Source: Glandiceps talaboti (taxonomy: Eukaryota > Hemichordata > Enteropneusta > Spengelidae). From it: a stretch of 60,000 nucleotides of DNA. Both the position numbers and the translations under genes were made by a program. The notes under the pieces were generated by a model, which searched no databases, was not told where the DNA came from, and worked only from the letters and a program-made list of their open reading frames with translations. Below are positions 1 to 12,255 of this stretch, in pieces. Within the stretch, counting starts at the first letter, position 1. Each line of letters begins with the position of its first letter. The stretch covers positions 17,562,694-17,622,693 of the forward strand of contig NC_135552.1 of the NCBI RefSeq assembly GCF_964340395.1, given 5' to 3'.

Positions 1-705
1 TTCATAAAAATTAATTGAAAACAATTCATTTCCCTTTATTTCTCTAAAATTTGATATCCTTTTAATTTTCATGAATGGAAAATGATTTTTCATCCAAATT
101 TGCCGGAAATACGTACATTTTTAATGTGACGAATTTGGGCTAAGAATAACCGAATACGTTCAGTGCAAACGTGCAGTAACAAACATGGCTGCCACATTGG
201 AGCTACCTCGTGGTACTACGATCGCGATTCACATCCAAACGTGATCATTTAGGACATAAATTTTACCATGGAACCGTACCGGAGTAGTTATTTCTAAAGA
301 ACATGTATAAATTTTATGATTTTGTTCGTATTTATCGATACAATGTGAAAATTGCCGTGACATCGTACATCGTATGCGTACTGTATTACGTATACGGGAA
401 GGCTTGGAAATTACCGGCTTGATATACCCGGCCATAGAAACTACCAACATACCGTCTTCTACTTTACGACGGTACTACATTTACTGTTTTTGTTTCGGCT
501 ACCATTGTTATAATCAAGGCGATAAATAAGTTCATAAATGATGATAGACGCAGTGTCGCTGTTCACTTCCTTCATTAACGGCATTGAATAGAATCTCTTG
601 AAGACGTTCACATCAAAACAAAGGGGCGCTGAACGCAAACAGAGGGGCGGTCCATGAAAACAGAGGGGCGGTGCGCCCCTCAAAAACCCCTCGTGGAGAA
701 CACTG
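1..705. mobile_element. Right end of a second CAGTGTTCTCCACGA-family element
   Basis: Positions 689-705 end in TCGTGGAGAACACTG, identical to the right terminus of the element at 30467-31311; inward (CCCC) it resembles that element's left arm. Just inside are three diverged copies of a unit containing AAACAGAGGGGCG (about 616-668). No matching left terminus was found, so the element either starts beyond the window or its left end is decayed; the left border given is therefore arbitrary. CpG is clearly more frequent here than in 706-1960. Confidence 0.55.
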
Positions 706-1960
706 ATAATGTAGGGTTAAACTTACAACGGAATCTACTGTATCGTGGAGAATGGAAGAAATTTTGTGCGAGCACTACAATTCATGAATGAAATCTAAAG
801 CACATACGTCATCAGCCTCTTTTTGGATAACGTTGGCGATCTTGCACAATATTCTCAGATTTGGATTCACACTATTAGACATATTCATATATTAGACGAA
901 TTGGATAGGGACCAAATAATTCTCAAAAAGTACAATAAACCGTTTTCCGGCCATATTTGATGATTTTGATAAACAAATATGCATACTTGCGCTTACAACT
1001 TTCATTTAAAAGCTTTATTTACACACATACCATTTACCACAAATGTACAATTATGATTGGCACAGCATGAAATGCATTGTATGTAATGAAGTGTGCACTA
1101 GTTTTCATACTGGTACAAAGCGCATTGACAATAAAGATTAACAATTATCCAAAGCACATTGACAATAAAGAATAATAATTCTCCTTACCTTTTATCGATG
1201 CAGATATAAAAAACAAAAGTCACTCTTACAAACATCCGAATCTAATCTGAATTTGAATTCGATAATCTAAATTTGAATTCGATGATTGCAATTCTGAACC
1301 CATGTTCATACACATGTACAATTTACTCTACAAATTATTGTTACAGACATGTGAAATATTTTAAATGTTTGTAAATCAGCTAAACCACATCGCATCCAAA
1401 AGAAAATCAGCGTGCATATGTAACTCATTTCTAATTATGAATGTACCAATTTTGGAAGGAATCGGTCCATGATTGTCCGAGATATGGCTGAGGACGGACA
1501 CACGCATGCATGCACGGACGGACGGACGCACGGATGCACACACGCACGGACAGAACCCAATTTATAAAGCCCCCGCCTCGGACTTCGTCCGACGGGGGCT
1601 AAAAATCAAGACCTTGTGATATGATGTGATTCACATTGGGAACCAGATCTTGTTCAGTTATAAAACTGTCTTGCTCAAAAACAACACAAAGTACTTCAGA
1701 AATATCTCTTAAATAAAGTTTTCCAATCATATATATGTAACAACATCTCCATATATCTAATAAAATCTGTCTCTTTTTTTACCATTTGATATGGTAAAGA
1801 TATACCAAACTATTTTTAAATTCCATCTTTCCATGAGTATGGCTGAATTCTAAAGTGACAAGTATGGACTGGTATTCAGAAAACAAATGAATACAAGTAC
1901 TTGTACTAGATCTAAATTTAATGTTCTGTGTGTTTACCAATGTGGTATGGATAAACTTAC
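706..1960 (-). other. Visible part of intron 4 of the GLCCI1-like gene
   Basis: The sequence after the exon 4 donor shows no further family exon (no IPDGHRAP-like coding segment on the minus strand). It contains a dispersed hairpin repeat at 1440-1602 and otherwise plain A/T-rich DNA. A short near-repeat at 1120-1170 (gcacattgacaataaag twice) is the only other structure seen. Confidence 0.6.
1440..1602 (+). repeat. Dispersed repeat ending in a GC-rich hairpin
   Basis: The repeat contains GGAATCGGTCC, GAGATATGGCTGAGGACGG, a (GGAC/GCAC)n run and a terminal hairpin at 1568-1600. The hairpin arms AGCCCCCG..TCGGAC and GTCCGACGGGGGCT pair with a two-base bulge and a TTC loop. The 'gagatatggctg ... 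acagacagacgg' layout is a familiar dispersed form in marine invertebrate genomes; related wording occurs at 55920-56175. Confidence 0.6.
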
Positions 1961-2215
1961 TCTGTCTGCGTCTTCACCGTTAATCCCTGAGATACCTGTG
2001 AGTACCAATTTTTCAATCTCTTGATTAAGCCCTTCTACACTTCCCCTCGTTCTTGGAACCTTTGGAATGCTGGGTGATGGAATTGGCATGGCTTGTGACG
2101 TGGCTGTCGTTGCTGGTTGTTGGACTGCAGCATGGTTCCCATGCACTGGTGACTGTCGGTTGTTATTTGTTGTATTCTGTCTGCTTCCTTGCTTTCTTAT
2201 ATTGTGTTTTAGTTT
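1961..2215 (-). CDS. GLCCI1: FAM117/GLCCI1 family protein, exon 4
   Basis: This exon has 85 codons, phase 0 at both ends, with acceptor tttgtgtcttgtgacag and the consensus donor AGA/GTAAGT. The peptide begins KLKHNIRKQGSRQNTT, then NNNRQSPVHGNHAAVQQP, a Thr/Pro-rich linker, SIPKVPRTRGSVEGLNQEIE and KLVLTGISGINGEDADR. RQSP.HGNHAA and SVEGLNQE.E are conserved in the same order and spacing in vertebrate FAM117B and GLCCI1. The exon starts later than in vertebrates: the expected IAKLR-like segment (FAKLR, 2249-2263) is present in frame just upstream, but a stop at 2219-2221 separates it from this exon. In vertebrates the next segment is IPDGHRAP and the Ser-rich C-terminal half; I find no such exon between 1 and 1960, so the gene runs off the window. 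Confidence 0.88.
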
Positions 2216-2439
2216 CTGTCACAAGACACAAAGAGTTGAAGTCTTTAATCTTAATTTGGCAAACTTTCAAAGACTTGATGTTCTGGCAGGACTCCAAAGC
2301 ATGGATAATTTTGTAAACTATGTTTGTCTGCCAGGAATGGTGTACATTTATATAATTTGATTGTAATGGAAAGTAGTGCACATCACACAGGTCAAAAGGT
2401 TAGTAAAGTTTCTTACAAGGACTACAGAATTATATGTAC

Positions 2440-2860
2440 TCTAGGAGGGTACACCTAAATGTCAAAATCATTCTCGATACCTGCAATAGCACTTTCCCTC
2501 ATGCTAGAGTGCCAAAATAGATCAAGAAGGTTGACTTATTCTCAGTACCTGTAACAACATTTTACCTCATGCTAAAGGGTCAAAATAGAACAAGAAGGTC
2601 GACTTATTCTTGGTACCTGTAATAACATTTTACCTCATGCTAAAGGGTCAAAATAGAACAAGAAGGTCGACTTATTCTTGGTACCTGTAATAACATTTTA
2701 CCTCATGCTAAAGGGTCAAAATAGAACAAGAAGGTCGACTTATTCTTGGTACCTGTAATAACATTTTACCTCATGCTAAAGGGTCAAAATAGAACAAGAA
2801 GGTCGACTTATTCTCGGTACCTGTAACAACATTTTACCTTCATGCTAGAGGGTCAAAATA
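2440..2860. repeat. 68-bp minisatellite, about six copies
   Basis: Units containing AAGAAGGTCGACTTATTC and TTTTACCTCATGCTAAAGGG recur every 68 bp (AAGAAGGT at 2524, 2592, 2660, 2728, 2796). The middle copies are almost identical, the outer ones diverged. The left edge (CTAGGAGGGTACACCTAAAT) resembles the intronic half of the exon-3-derived repeat at 2985-3158, so the two arrays may share an origin. Confidence 0.9.
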
Positions 2861-2984
2861 GAGCATGTATGCCTATACTAATGCGTGTGAAGGGTGTGGA
2901 ATGGAAGTTATGGTGCCGACCAAGAAATTGAATGTTCATTAGCAGCAATATATGATATTTCAGGTATCAAGAATTGTGTAGCTT

Positions 2985-3158
2985 TCATACCTCTTTAATT
3001 CAGCACTACCCCACGATACTGCTCTAGGAAAGTAGACCGAAATGTCGAAATGATTGCGCAACACCCTTACCGCTTAATTCTTTTGATCACCACTATCCCC
3101 ACGATACTGATCTAGGAGTGCAGAGCGAAATGTCGAAATAATTGAGTAACATCCTTAC
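2985..3158 (-). repeat. Degenerate tandem copies of the exon 3 end plus its splice donor
   Basis: Together with the true exon end (3159-3195) there are three tandem units offset by about 80 and 88 bp. Each has a donor-like dinucleotide (GTAAGG at the true site, GTAAGG at 3069, GTATG at 2989), an A/T-rich QRIKE-like end, the TCGTGGGG core that encodes SWG, and CTAGG. The copy nearest exon 4 still reads AVSWGSAELK; the middle copy has a frame-breaking insertion. They are not usable as complete exons because each lacks the first two thirds of exon 3 and an obvious acceptor. Confidence 0.75.
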
Positions 3159-3251
3159 CTCTTTAATTCTTTGGTCAGCACTACCCCACGATGCTGATCT
3201 TTTATGTGAACCCTTACTCTTCTTATCGTCATTTGAATCATCCCACTCAGT
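3159..3251 (-). CDS. GLCCI1: FAM117/GLCCI1 family protein, exon 3
   Basis: This 93-bp, 31-codon exon is flanked by the acceptor gattgcag and the donor GAG/GTAAGG, phase 0 at both ends. The translation is TEWDDSNDDKKSK followed by GSHKRSASWGSADQRIKE. The second half is nearly identical to the vertebrate family signature SHKRSASWGS(A/T)DQLKE. The acidic stretch takes the place of the WAEE segment of vertebrates and is more divergent. Length 93 is divisible by three, so skipping would keep frame but would remove the SHKRSASWGS block and break the KSTQT motif shared with exon 2. Directly downstream on the transcript, intron 3 holds decayed tandem copies of this exon's last third together with its splice donor (see the repeat at 2985-3158). 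Confidence 0.92.
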
Positions 3252-5981
3252 CTGCAATCAAACAAAAAAATTTGATTTAGAAGATCATTTTACCTTCTTT
3301 TTAATTTGACATTTTCATTTTCATGATAACGCAGTCATTTTTTCTGCAACTATGGCAAGTATAAGGTACATGTAGCTATATATAAACATGACCTGTCATA
3401 GAAAATACAGAAGATATATTGGAAAACTATGAAAGGAAATGAAAGTACATGAATAATTCAGCCTGTTCATCAGACGTTGGACTATGGGATATCATATATG
3501 GGATTAACACCACTTCTCTCTGTAAAGTGATTACTGAAAAGGTGAAGGTTCATATGCCATGCACTAGCATGATCAATTCTAATTTCATTAGTACCAAGAA
3601 TTCTAAATAGCTGGATAATTAGTGAGATAAACAATTGGATGGGAGATAGAGATGGAACAAAACAAGGGCTAAAGGGCTATGTTTCAATCCTGGGTCATCA
3701 CATTAGTGTAACTCTGTTATCTTATCAGTGGAACCATACGGCTTACAAGTTACATGGTGATCAGTTTTTTGGTTCAGGACCAAATTATTCTACAGCTCTG
3801 CCAGGCAACTGTTTTTCAGTCCTAATCCAAAGTAAGCCTTTCAGAAAAAAGTAAGTAAAGTGGGAAAAGGCAGGAGGCATTAACAGTGACCTCAGTTGTG
3901 TAGAAATAGAAAAGAAGAGAGCAGAGAACATAATAAGCAAAATTGAAAAGTAAACTATAGCATTACAAAGATAGTGGGAAAATGTATGTTCAAGTCACAT
4001 AATTTTTGTTTGATATTTCCAATGTTTTCTACTTATTATTATCATTACGGTGTTAAAACATATATATATTACACAATTTATGGAATGAACTCTTCCACAT
4101 CATGAGTTTTTGCATTAATGGACTTTAATTTCTGTGATAGCTACATTTTCTGTTGTTGCCAAAAAATGTGTTTTCCAAATTAATAGAGTGAACTCTAACA
4201 TTATAACATAATGAGTTCTTAAAAATAAACTAGACTTAAGCACAAAATAAATGATTAGTTACTATAAGTACTTCACTGTTCAATTCACTAGACTGAACTC
4301 TTAAATGCAGCTATGTAACCAAGAACTTTTAGTACAACTACTTGGTCCTGCCATTTGTATATGTATGTATACTGTAACCAGCTTACTGTAATTACTTAAA
4401 ATGTCACTGTTTCATTTGTACACTGTAGCCTGTATAACTACTTCATAGATTGAGCTGAAAGTCAGTGTTCATTTGTATACTGTAGTCTGGTGTCAATGTG
4501 ATTGCTGGATGTCTTCATTTTCACATTTCTCTCAAATTTTGAAAACTTTCATGCCTTCAATGATAACAGGTTCTGTATTTACTTCTGAGATGTTGATAAG
4601 TTGACTAAAATTTACATCTAATGTGATGTACAGTGCATGGGTTTCCAGTAGTATTTTAATGTGTCTACCATCATGTTATGACATTGCACTGATTATAATG
4701 GTGTGACTGCTACAATTTTCACCATGGTTTACATCATATAATAAACGTGGTGTCTTATTTGTGAATGTTTGTTTAGGGGGGAGGGGAGGGGAGGGGAGGG
4801 TTTTTTGTCATATAGGAACGAAGTTCATTTATTGAGCTTGTGTGACGTTGTATGATCATCCCAATTAGCAGTCTGTGTTTCCGGACAAATCCTACGACAA
4901 ATCTCAAATGTATTACGTCAAGGCAGATTTGCAAATTCTAGGAAATGTGTATAGAAGCCAGAAAAGTATCCTGCCTACATGTACAATGACAGCAGACTTC
5001 CTGGTAGTATTTACTACAATCTCCAGTGTTAAGAAAACTGTTTGAGGCACATATCCATTTTATATGTAGTCTAAAGAATCTAATTCATTGTGTATCCATC
5101 AATGAATGCTATTTGTGTAAAACTACTGATAGGATGGATTTAAATCGCTAGTTTATTTTGATACACAGTAAATACAGGTACAGTAGAAGATGCAGATGAC
5201 ATGCTGAGGAAACCAGATTGAAAAGAGATAAAGAGGATGAAATGATGGTAAAGAATCCAAGCTGATGGTAATAAACTAATTGATCATGGTAAAATAAAAT
5301 CAGTGAGGCATACTGTCTCTCTTTGACAGCTATACTAAGAAGTGCTCAGAAAGCAAAGACTGAATACAGCCATATATCTCATGGCCATCTTTTTTAATCT
5401 CTTGAAACATTTCTATCACTGAGGAAGCTCCTTGTTTCTATGACTGGACTATCTAGTGCTACTAGTCAAAAGGAAATGATGTGTTCCTTGGCCATCAACA
5501 ATTAACTGACAATACACTGTATCATGTGTGATCATAAAATAGTGACGTCATGAATATTCAACATATAGTGCTGATTGCGAGCACTATAACCATAACACTG
5601 ATAATTTCCACACAATTTACACTTCATTTTAGTGTGACACTATCCTTATTTCAAAGCATTTATTCTCTTTCATAAAACTGTGATCACAGAATAACTATGT
5701 GTGTATGTGTCAAATCCATCACAATATAGCACTAATTGCAGGCATCTTTTTCAATTGTATGCAAGTCGATCTGTTCATGAAATAAAAACAACCTGATCTT
5801 TTCCATACACTGGTAACTATTGAAGTGTGAAACTGATCTTCAACATTACAACGTCAAATCCACACAGTGGGATAACAAGTATGAATTTCAGAGCAAACGT
5901 GACCTGCATGGTTATATATAAAGTGATCTTAACAAGCTGAGTGTTGACTTGTCTTTCAACTTCCTCTCTCAGATACCAGCT

Positions 5982-6007
5982 AATGGGTCAGTAGCTACTG
6001 ACCCATT
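5982..6007. repeat. Perfect 26-bp palindrome
   Basis: AATGGGTCAGTAG followed directly by its exact reverse complement CTACTGACCCATT. It contains two inverted GGGTCA-type nuclear receptor half-sites eight bases apart, which may be chance. Confidence 0.9.
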
Positions 6008-7164
6008 TTGATATTTAGTTCATCTTAACATTACCCGTAAATATACATTTTTTATCATCCTATCATAAATACCATAGTTTTATTAATAATATATATTTAC
6101 AAATATTACTAAGCATTAAATGCTATATTGCTCCTCATTTTTATAGATGGTGAGTGACCTGATGATTATTTTCTTTTCAAGGTCCATTTTAACCCAAGTA
6201 CAATTTGGAGTTTTGTTAAAATGGTTTCATACCGTAATTCTTGTGACTTTGTATTAATTAAATAAATAACTTGCAAATTTGTTTGAAATATATTATGTAC
6301 ATGTACTTTCAATCTTTCTAGAAATATGATATTTATGTTTTTCCGTGCCATCAGGCAAAATATGTATCTGCCACAACCCACGTACAATTTGCTATGGCTC
6401 CAAACTTAGTGAAATTTGTCCAGAAAATAAAATAACAGAACCCCATGATGCATGAGTGCAAGTGTAGCATACTTGGGGTATTTTCATGAGTACTTGCAGT
6501 ATTCTCTGTGGTGATACTTTCACAAGCATACCATGTGCCTAAAAAACACTGCAAGCATGAATACAATTACTTCCAGTACCCACACTAGCACTTACACAGC
6601 ATGGGGTTCTGTTATTATTATATATATGTATCCGAAACAACAAATTTCCATTAAAATGATACTAAGCGATCACATGCTTTTGTGTGTTGAATGAAATGGC
6701 ATGTCCTCATTTGCATATCATTTGCATGCAGGTATGCAATAATATTTTTGGTATTGCCCTGCAGTGAAAATACCCCTATAGTATGCACATGCACTGAGTG
6801 CAAGTAATGTCCAGTACATATACAACGAAAACCAAGTATTTACCCCAGATCTTTTGTTTTTCATCTGTTTTTGTCTTGATAACAAAGAATTGAAAGGGTG
6901 ATAATTGATTCACTAGTTAACCCTTACATTGTAAGTGAGATACTTTAAAGCGCCTTGGCACTAAGCAAGCCTTTTCACTAGCCTAGCTATCACAATACAT
7001 GTAGTCACAGTGAACTTTTTAGACCCAGTTTTTGTATTTTTGTCGGTATTTCTAAAAGGTAGACATAAAATATTAAATGTATCCATGCCTCAGTAATGTT
7101 TATGAGGTGGAAATGCATTAGGTATAAGGAACAAAAAAGTATTGGGTCTTGAGTGTCATGTACG

Positions 7165-7735
7165 GCTGGCCATACAGCCACACAAAACTGGCATTCTAAG
7201 GGTAAATAACTAGGCCTATGGTGGTCACATGGCATTCATTTAAATGGTTAAAATAACTGAGCCTATGAGGTAATTTGGCCAAACATTTCATAACATTCAA
7301 ATAATTAAAGCAGACTTAGGGGGTCATATGGCCATACAGTACATGGCATTCAAATGGTTAAATAACTGGGTCTAGGGGGTCATATGGCCATACAGTACAT
7401 GGCATTCAAATGGTTAAATAACTGGGTCTAGGAGGTCATATGGCCATACAGTACATGGCGTTCAAATGGTTAAATAACTGGGTCTAGGGGGTCATATGAC
7501 CATACAGTACATGGCATTCAAATGGTTATTAAATAACTGCACCTCGGGGTCATTTGGCTATACTACATTGCATTCAAATGGTTAAATAATGGACCTAGGA
7601 GGTCACCTGGCCATACAGTACATGTATATGGCATTCAAATGGTTAACTAAGTGCACCTAGGAGGTCACCTGGCCATACAGTAGGAAACATTCTAAGCTAA
7701 ATAATTAGGCCTAGGGGGGTCATATGATCATGCAC
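7165..7735. repeat. 56-bp minisatellite
   Basis: Units with TCATATGGCCATACAGTACA and AATGGTTAAATAACTGGGTC recur every 56 bp (7324, 7380, 7436, 7492 are near-identical). The outer copies on both sides are diverged with small insertions, a pattern of array growth from the middle. Confidence 0.9.
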
Positions 7736-7960
7736 TACTCTGTGGGCCAGTACAGTATTCTATAGTTCAAAGCCTAGTCACATGAGATCAATAATTTAAG
7801 TAAATGTGTCAGTGTCAATATAACCATGCAAACATGTAAGAACTGTTTTTAAATGGATACAAATTATCCTACAACATGCTAATCTAACAAACCAACATTT
7901 TAATTGTGCTTTTATTTTCATTATGCTGCATGGATTGAATGATGAAAATTATAACGCACA

Positions 7961-8011
7961 CCCCCCCCCCCCACATCCCATCCCCCCCCCCCCCACATCC
8001 CATCCCCCCCC
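7961..8011 (+). repeat. Poly-C tract interrupted by ACATCCCAT
   Basis: Three runs of C (12 to 13 bases and a shorter one) are separated by ACATCCCAT units, a small tandem repeat likely to vary in length. Confidence 0.9.
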
Positions 8012-9929
8012 GGTAAATTGTTGACAACCATACAGTACTTCTGTTATCATTTTGATTTCAAAATCACTCAGGTAAGTGACATATAAAGCAAAAGTTCATT
8101 TTCTCTAGCTTTCATACAGTATGTAAATTTTGGCCAACATTTGCATCAGATCTATTGGCAAAACACCAATGTCGTCTTCAAATATTTGACTTTGCTTTCA
8201 ATGAAAAGCACTGAAAAGAAGAGTTATTATTCACCAATAAAAGACTGTGAGAGATTAATGGTGTATCAATACTCTGGAGTTTAGTCAATACAATACGCAC
8301 GATATGTACATGTTGAAGTATCGATGTACTTTTTATATTTACCCTTATCATATTATATAGGTCATTTTTTTTCTTTTTAATCCCTAAAACACTGAAATTT
8401 TTATCTTATCTCTTGGACTATAACTGATTATTCACATGTCTTTCTTCATAGTTATCTGAGGCTGTTTTATACACAAGGTAATAAAGGTTTTGCTTTCAAT
8501 AAAAGATGTAATTTCTGTCCCAAGTCTTTTCATGTCATATATATTTCATCATTCATTGACGTGCATAATGTACTTTTTCTTTTATAGGGTTCAAACGTTC
8601 ATTGACTTTCATAACTTTACATTTCACTGTGACCTCTAAACTACTTCCAGAAAGCTGTCTTCTCGCAACTTTTTCCAAGTGCTGCTTGACAACATTACAC
8701 ATACATTGTAGTTTCAACCGTCTGGTAGGATTTCATAACAGAAGACTTATCTTTTCTGCTTTCAGCAAAGTAAAGATAATCACTCACCATGCATATGTAA
8801 TGTCAAAAGCTTCAATATGCCCCTTGGAGACTTGTATCAATTTCTACAACTACATCCTGTTTAACATTATATTTCAACAAATTATACATGAAAAAAGTAC
8901 AAGCAACCCATCAGTCCGAATAGCTCCTGTTGTGTTGTTACCCCAAGTTTGAACTTCATCAATTGTACGTTACAATGTCAACGTACAGGCTACATGGAAT
9001 CATAAACTGTTTATGATTGAATACATGATCATGATCACACCATACGATCAGAAATCCTGTCATTGTGACATTTTGATCCAAATTAAACAATTTAATAAAC
9101 ATTCCTACACTCCAAACACTTTCAAAACAATTTTACCACTCAACCTACCAAACTTTGTTGATGAGATCTCTTAGAAAAATAAAAGTTTTCAAGGGTATTC
9201 ACTTTATGATGTCATCAACCTACACAGGCCAGCATAGCTGCAGTAATTGTAGCATTTGTTGTGATTTTGGGGGGTCTTCTTCTGTTTTTGTGCTTTTTTT
9301 CGTTCTGATATTTAACTGCAAGCAAATGTTACCGATTCAGATCTGAATCGCAAAGCTGGGTTTATTTTTATGCTAAATTACACCTTGCCTACCAAAAAAT
9401 CAGATATTTCCTAACTCCAACATTAATTATGGAACCTTCAAACAAAAGAAATGTTCAGAGGTACGCCAATAACATCAAAATCAGCAACGCATTCAGCATT
9501 CTGAAATGGGTAGTACACTGACATCGCGTGGTACGACTGGAAATCCTGTTGGAAATCATGTTATTTGAGATATTTTGATTCAAATCAAACGAAAATTCCT
9601 ATACTCTTGAACAATGTTATAACTCAACCCACCAAACTTAGTTCCCGCTCTCTTTGAAAAACCAAACATTTCGAGGGGATTTACATGATTAACTTTATGT
9701 GTCAAGGAAGACGCCATTTTTTTGGATTTGTTTTGAAGTCTTCAACACTATTTCCAACAGACACTTGTTGAGGTGCACGATTTGTAGAATTCTATAACAT
9801 ATTACATTGCTTGTTGTCTGCCCTTAATGGCGTCTTTTGAAAAGTGGCTGCTTACAGAACTTCAGTTTACTGTACTAAAATCAAATATGGCATCGGTCAC
9901 AATGCACATGCATCATGGAATTCACTTGT

Positions 9930-10310
9930 TCAAAAAATACAAAAAAAAATCAAAAAAAATAGAAAAGAACATGTACTAACTTGAAATTAACAAATCTGAG
10001 TAAGCTACCCTCTGGGTATCGACATGCCAGATATCAAAGCAATCTGACAAGTAGTATTTGAGAAGTTGAAAATATCATTTTTGACAAAAATGCAGAAAAA
10101 AAACCTGAAAATGGCACAGATCAACTTGGCATGAACAAATCTAAATAAACTCTCCCCAAGGAACATGCACACCAATATCAAAGTATTCTGACAGTCGGTT
10201 TCGGAGAAGAAGACGAAAATAACAAAAGTTGACAAATAACAAAAGTTGACAGACAGAAGACAGCGAATCACCCTAACCCTTAAGCTCTGTCACTGACAGC
10301 GGAGCAAAAA
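9930..10310. repeat. Dispersed repeat with two internal half-copies
   Basis: Two related halves (about 9975-10110 and 10115-10250) each contain CAAATCT(G/A)A, a (C/A)CATGCCA or CATGCACACC(A)ATATCAAAG block, a TCTGACA(A/G)T block and an A-rich part. The right end has GACAGACAGAAGACAGCGAA then CACTGACAGCGGAGC. This looks like an interspersed repeat rather than unique sequence; no coding frame is present. Confidence 0.5.
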
Positions 10311-12130
10311 CAGTGGGTTTTTTTAAACACACTTGGGAAACCAGTTCATTCATGGCAATATGGAAGTCTAAAACATACTTTAGGGTTACCATATGTTTGT
10401 TATGGAGTGTCAATACTTTAAGTCCTTGTTGACTGGTGAATACTTCAATTTTGCTATCTCCAATCCCCTATCCATCCTCCTCTTAACAGTATCATTCAGA
10501 AATTTCCTGTGCGTCATATGACACTTCACATCTGAAAACCATCCTTTCACTACACTTACGACAAATGGTCTATTTTGTCCAGTAAGTATATATGTACAGT
10601 TAAAATGGAAAGAAACAGTGAACACTGATATATAATATAAATGTAAACATCTGCTACAGGTACATGTACCCCACCCCTAGACAGAAACTGGATTCAAACA
10701 TTTATACCAGTACTGTACTGTTCTTGTGAACACAAGTGCATCACTATCATACCTGGGGGTGAGAGCCTGGTTCTCACAGAAACTGGACTCACAAACAAAC
10801 AAACAAACAAACAAACAAACACGGTCACTACAGTTTATTCTGAACACTAGTGCATCACTATCAGGTTAATATCCTGTCTAATTACTACCATAGTACCTTT
10901 CCTGCTGCCATCAAAATCTACATTTTCAAAAAATAACATGGCATCTAAATTTGAAAAAACACAAACACATTACTGTGTGAATTACAGGACTTAAATACAG
11001 GATACATGGTATTTGAAATGAAGAGTAGAGATTATTTCAATCAAACACTTTTGGATTGTGAACTGATTTACTAGGTGTCACAGGGGATAAATGTTGGTTG
11101 TACAGCAATGCTCTAGAGGCAGGCAATCTTCTCCCTTGAGAAGATTTATCTACAAGGCGGCAATGCTATTGCTTCTAGACAGATTATCCTGAAATAAAGG
11201 TCTGTCATCGAACACCTCTGTATACCCCAATTTACAGGAAAGCTCATCATGTAAACCTCCTCATGTAAACCACTGGACACTGGATTGGATTTCTTTCACC
11301 ACATTTGGATAAAAGGATAGTATGAAATAATCATGGATTAAAGGGTTTCCTTCATTGATAAAGTTTCCATCGCTAGCAACTTTGAATATTCAAAAGAAGT
11401 AACCAAACAATATGCACTTACTATGTTTGTATAAATCTTTCTAAAACCATGCAATTTGTACATTCAAGAAAAGTTGAATGAACTATCAATTGCCCAAACA
11501 TTATAAAGAAAAGAAAAAAGAAAAAGGAAGAAACAAAAAAACAACAACAACAACAACAATAATAATAACAATAACAACAACAAATACTAAATGTTGTTGT
11601 AAATAAAAATTTATCCTGGCACTCTTAAAACTCACAAAACACAAATCTCAATTTACATTTTGCATGGCCTCGCCATATAATTTATGTGACAAACTTGATT
11701 AGAATGATTTGTGATTGATAACTTGTCCTCTACAGATGTAATGTTCTAATCCCATTCACCAGACATCCAAACACCAAATGTGACACAAGACATGATGAAT
11801 CAGACAATAAATCATAATGGATTTACATCACCCACAAATAAACAATACTCTAAGTCTAAGGTGTTTACAGCTTACATATTTCACCTGTGGTCAACTCAAA
11901 GATGATGACAGAGTCAAAATGACAAAAACTCACTCAAATCATTAGGTCAGAAAAAAACAGATAGGAGTGGTTGTAATGACTGACATCTATTAAAATTTTT
12001 GCTTATAAATTTTGAATCTTTGTGGAAAGGTTATTATAACACTGGATAGTAATTGTTAAATCCACAATAAAACAGTATGGATTCTATGATGATTTAATGA
12101 CTGACATACTTTCAGCTGTCCATCAATACC

Positions 12131-12179
12131 CCACACACGTGCACACCCGCACGCCCGCACGCACGCACACACACACGCA

Positions 12180-12224
<45 letters not shown>

Positions 12225-12255
12225 CCACACACACACACCCACCCACCCACCCACA
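12131..12255 (+). repeat. Compound CA / GCAC / CCCA microsatellite
   Basis: Starts as mixed CACG/CCGCACGC, continues as (GCAC)n and then (CA)n, and ends as (CCCA)n. Its CpG-containing part is unusual for the intron. Confidence 0.95.

Larger units (their letters stand above)
2216..3158 (-). other. Intron 3 of the GLCCI1-like gene (943 bp)
   Basis: The intron is bounded by GTAAGG after exon 3 and ttgtgacag before exon 4. It is mostly tandem repeat: a 68-bp minisatellite (2440-2860) and degenerate copies of the exon 3 end (2985-3158). The last 48 bases (2216-2263) encode in frame FAKLR, nine further codons, a TGA stop and CAG, so they look like ancestral exon 4 sequence now left in the intron. 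Confidence 0.85.

Noticed and set aside
459-683. Minus-strand frame with repeated PPLCF / APLCF peptides
   Set aside because: It comes from the GGGGCG tandem units at the end of a DNA transposon and has no protein family match.
2053-2360. Two plus-strand frames of 87 and 97 codons
   Set aside because: They are shadows of GLCCI1-like exon 4 and its intron border on the opposite strand.
8602-8952. 116-codon plus-strand frame
   Set aside because: Composition is typical of A/T-rich non-coding DNA and no motif is recognised.
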